A stretch of DNA of 5,278 nt, from the NCBI GenBank assembly GCA_028710915.1, contig JAQTTF010000046.1:1-5278 (forward strand), in the 5' to 3' direction. Shown piece after piece: positions 5,256 through 5,278 of the stretch. Made by a program: the position numbers and the translations under genes. The notes below the pieces were generated by a model that was given only the letters and a program-made list of their open reading frames with translations, was not told the DNA's origin and did no database searches. How positions within the stretch are numbered: position 1 is the first letter of the stretch; the number at the start of each line of letters is the position of its first letter. The DNA is from Minisyncoccota bacterium. Lineage in GTDB: Bacteria > Patescibacteriota > Minisyncoccia > Phycocordibacterales > JAQTLZ01.

Positions 5256-5278
5256 ACTAACTACCTAACGCTCTCTCC

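Larger units (their letters stand above)
5103..5278. other. Gene-free, structured stretch upstream of tRNA-Thr
   Basis: No convincing gene is present. Minus-strand frames from the right edge all meet a stop within 27 bases, so at most a few final codons of an upstream gene could be included. The part next to the tRNA is AT-rich; the outer ~75 bp are clearly richer in GC. It holds a nested stem-loop (5153-5203) and two overlapping, mutually exclusive hairpins (5212-5255). It does not match the tmRNA, RNase P RNA, SRP RNA or T-box signatures I know. It could be a leader of the tRNA-prfB transcript or part of a structured RNA running past the edge. Confidence 0.6.

Noticed and set aside
5153..5278. 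tmRNA, RNase P RNA or SRP RNA at the right edge
   Set aside because: I found no tmRNA tag ending in Ala-Ala or its tRNA-like ends, no RNase P conserved GAGGAAAGTCC-type core and no SRP tetraloop motif; only hairpins are seen.

Overview
The window looks like a piece of a reduced bacterial genome, most likely from the Candidatus Patescibacteria / CPR radiation (Parcubacteria-like). This is inferred from protein character: a release factor 2 with a strongly shortened N-terminal domain, a CTP synthase with non-textbook motif variants (GDYQN, GLCYGMQ), an unrecognised ORF of a style I associate with CPR genomes, tight gene packing, moderately AT-rich sequence by eye, and no clear Shine-Dalgarno sequences. 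No taxonomic marker such as 16S rRNA is present. The presence of RF2 and the exclusive use of TAA stops fit the standard bacterial code.

All genes lie on the minus strand, so transcription runs from right to left. From the right edge: a gene-free, unusually structured stretch (5103-5278); a tRNA-Thr(CGU) gene (5020-5092) whose acceptor stem is continued by 10 perfectly complementary flanking base pairs; prfB (4106-4987, RF2); a 104-bp gap with a 9-bp palindrome overlapping a good promoter-like sequence; ftsE (3321-4001) and ftsX (2343-3269), the ABC-type cell division pair; pyrG (674-2332, CTP synthase), 10 bp after ftsX; and an unrecognised ORF (661 down to the left edge, incomplete), 12 bp after pyrG. 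There is no gene-free stretch longer than 300 bp.

The likely transcription units are (a) tRNA-Thr plus prfB, where tRNA processing could create the prfB 5' end, and (b) ftsE-ftsX-pyrG-ORF1 from a promoter near 4050. Both serve basic growth functions: decoding of ACG codons, termination at UGA/UAA, control of cell-wall hydrolysis at division by FtsEX, and supply of CTP. No CRISPR array, insertion sequence, phage gene or defence gene is visible. The oddest material is at the right end: the extended tRNA stem, a C at the nearly invariant tRNA position 55, and mutually exclusive hairpins upstream of the tRNA.
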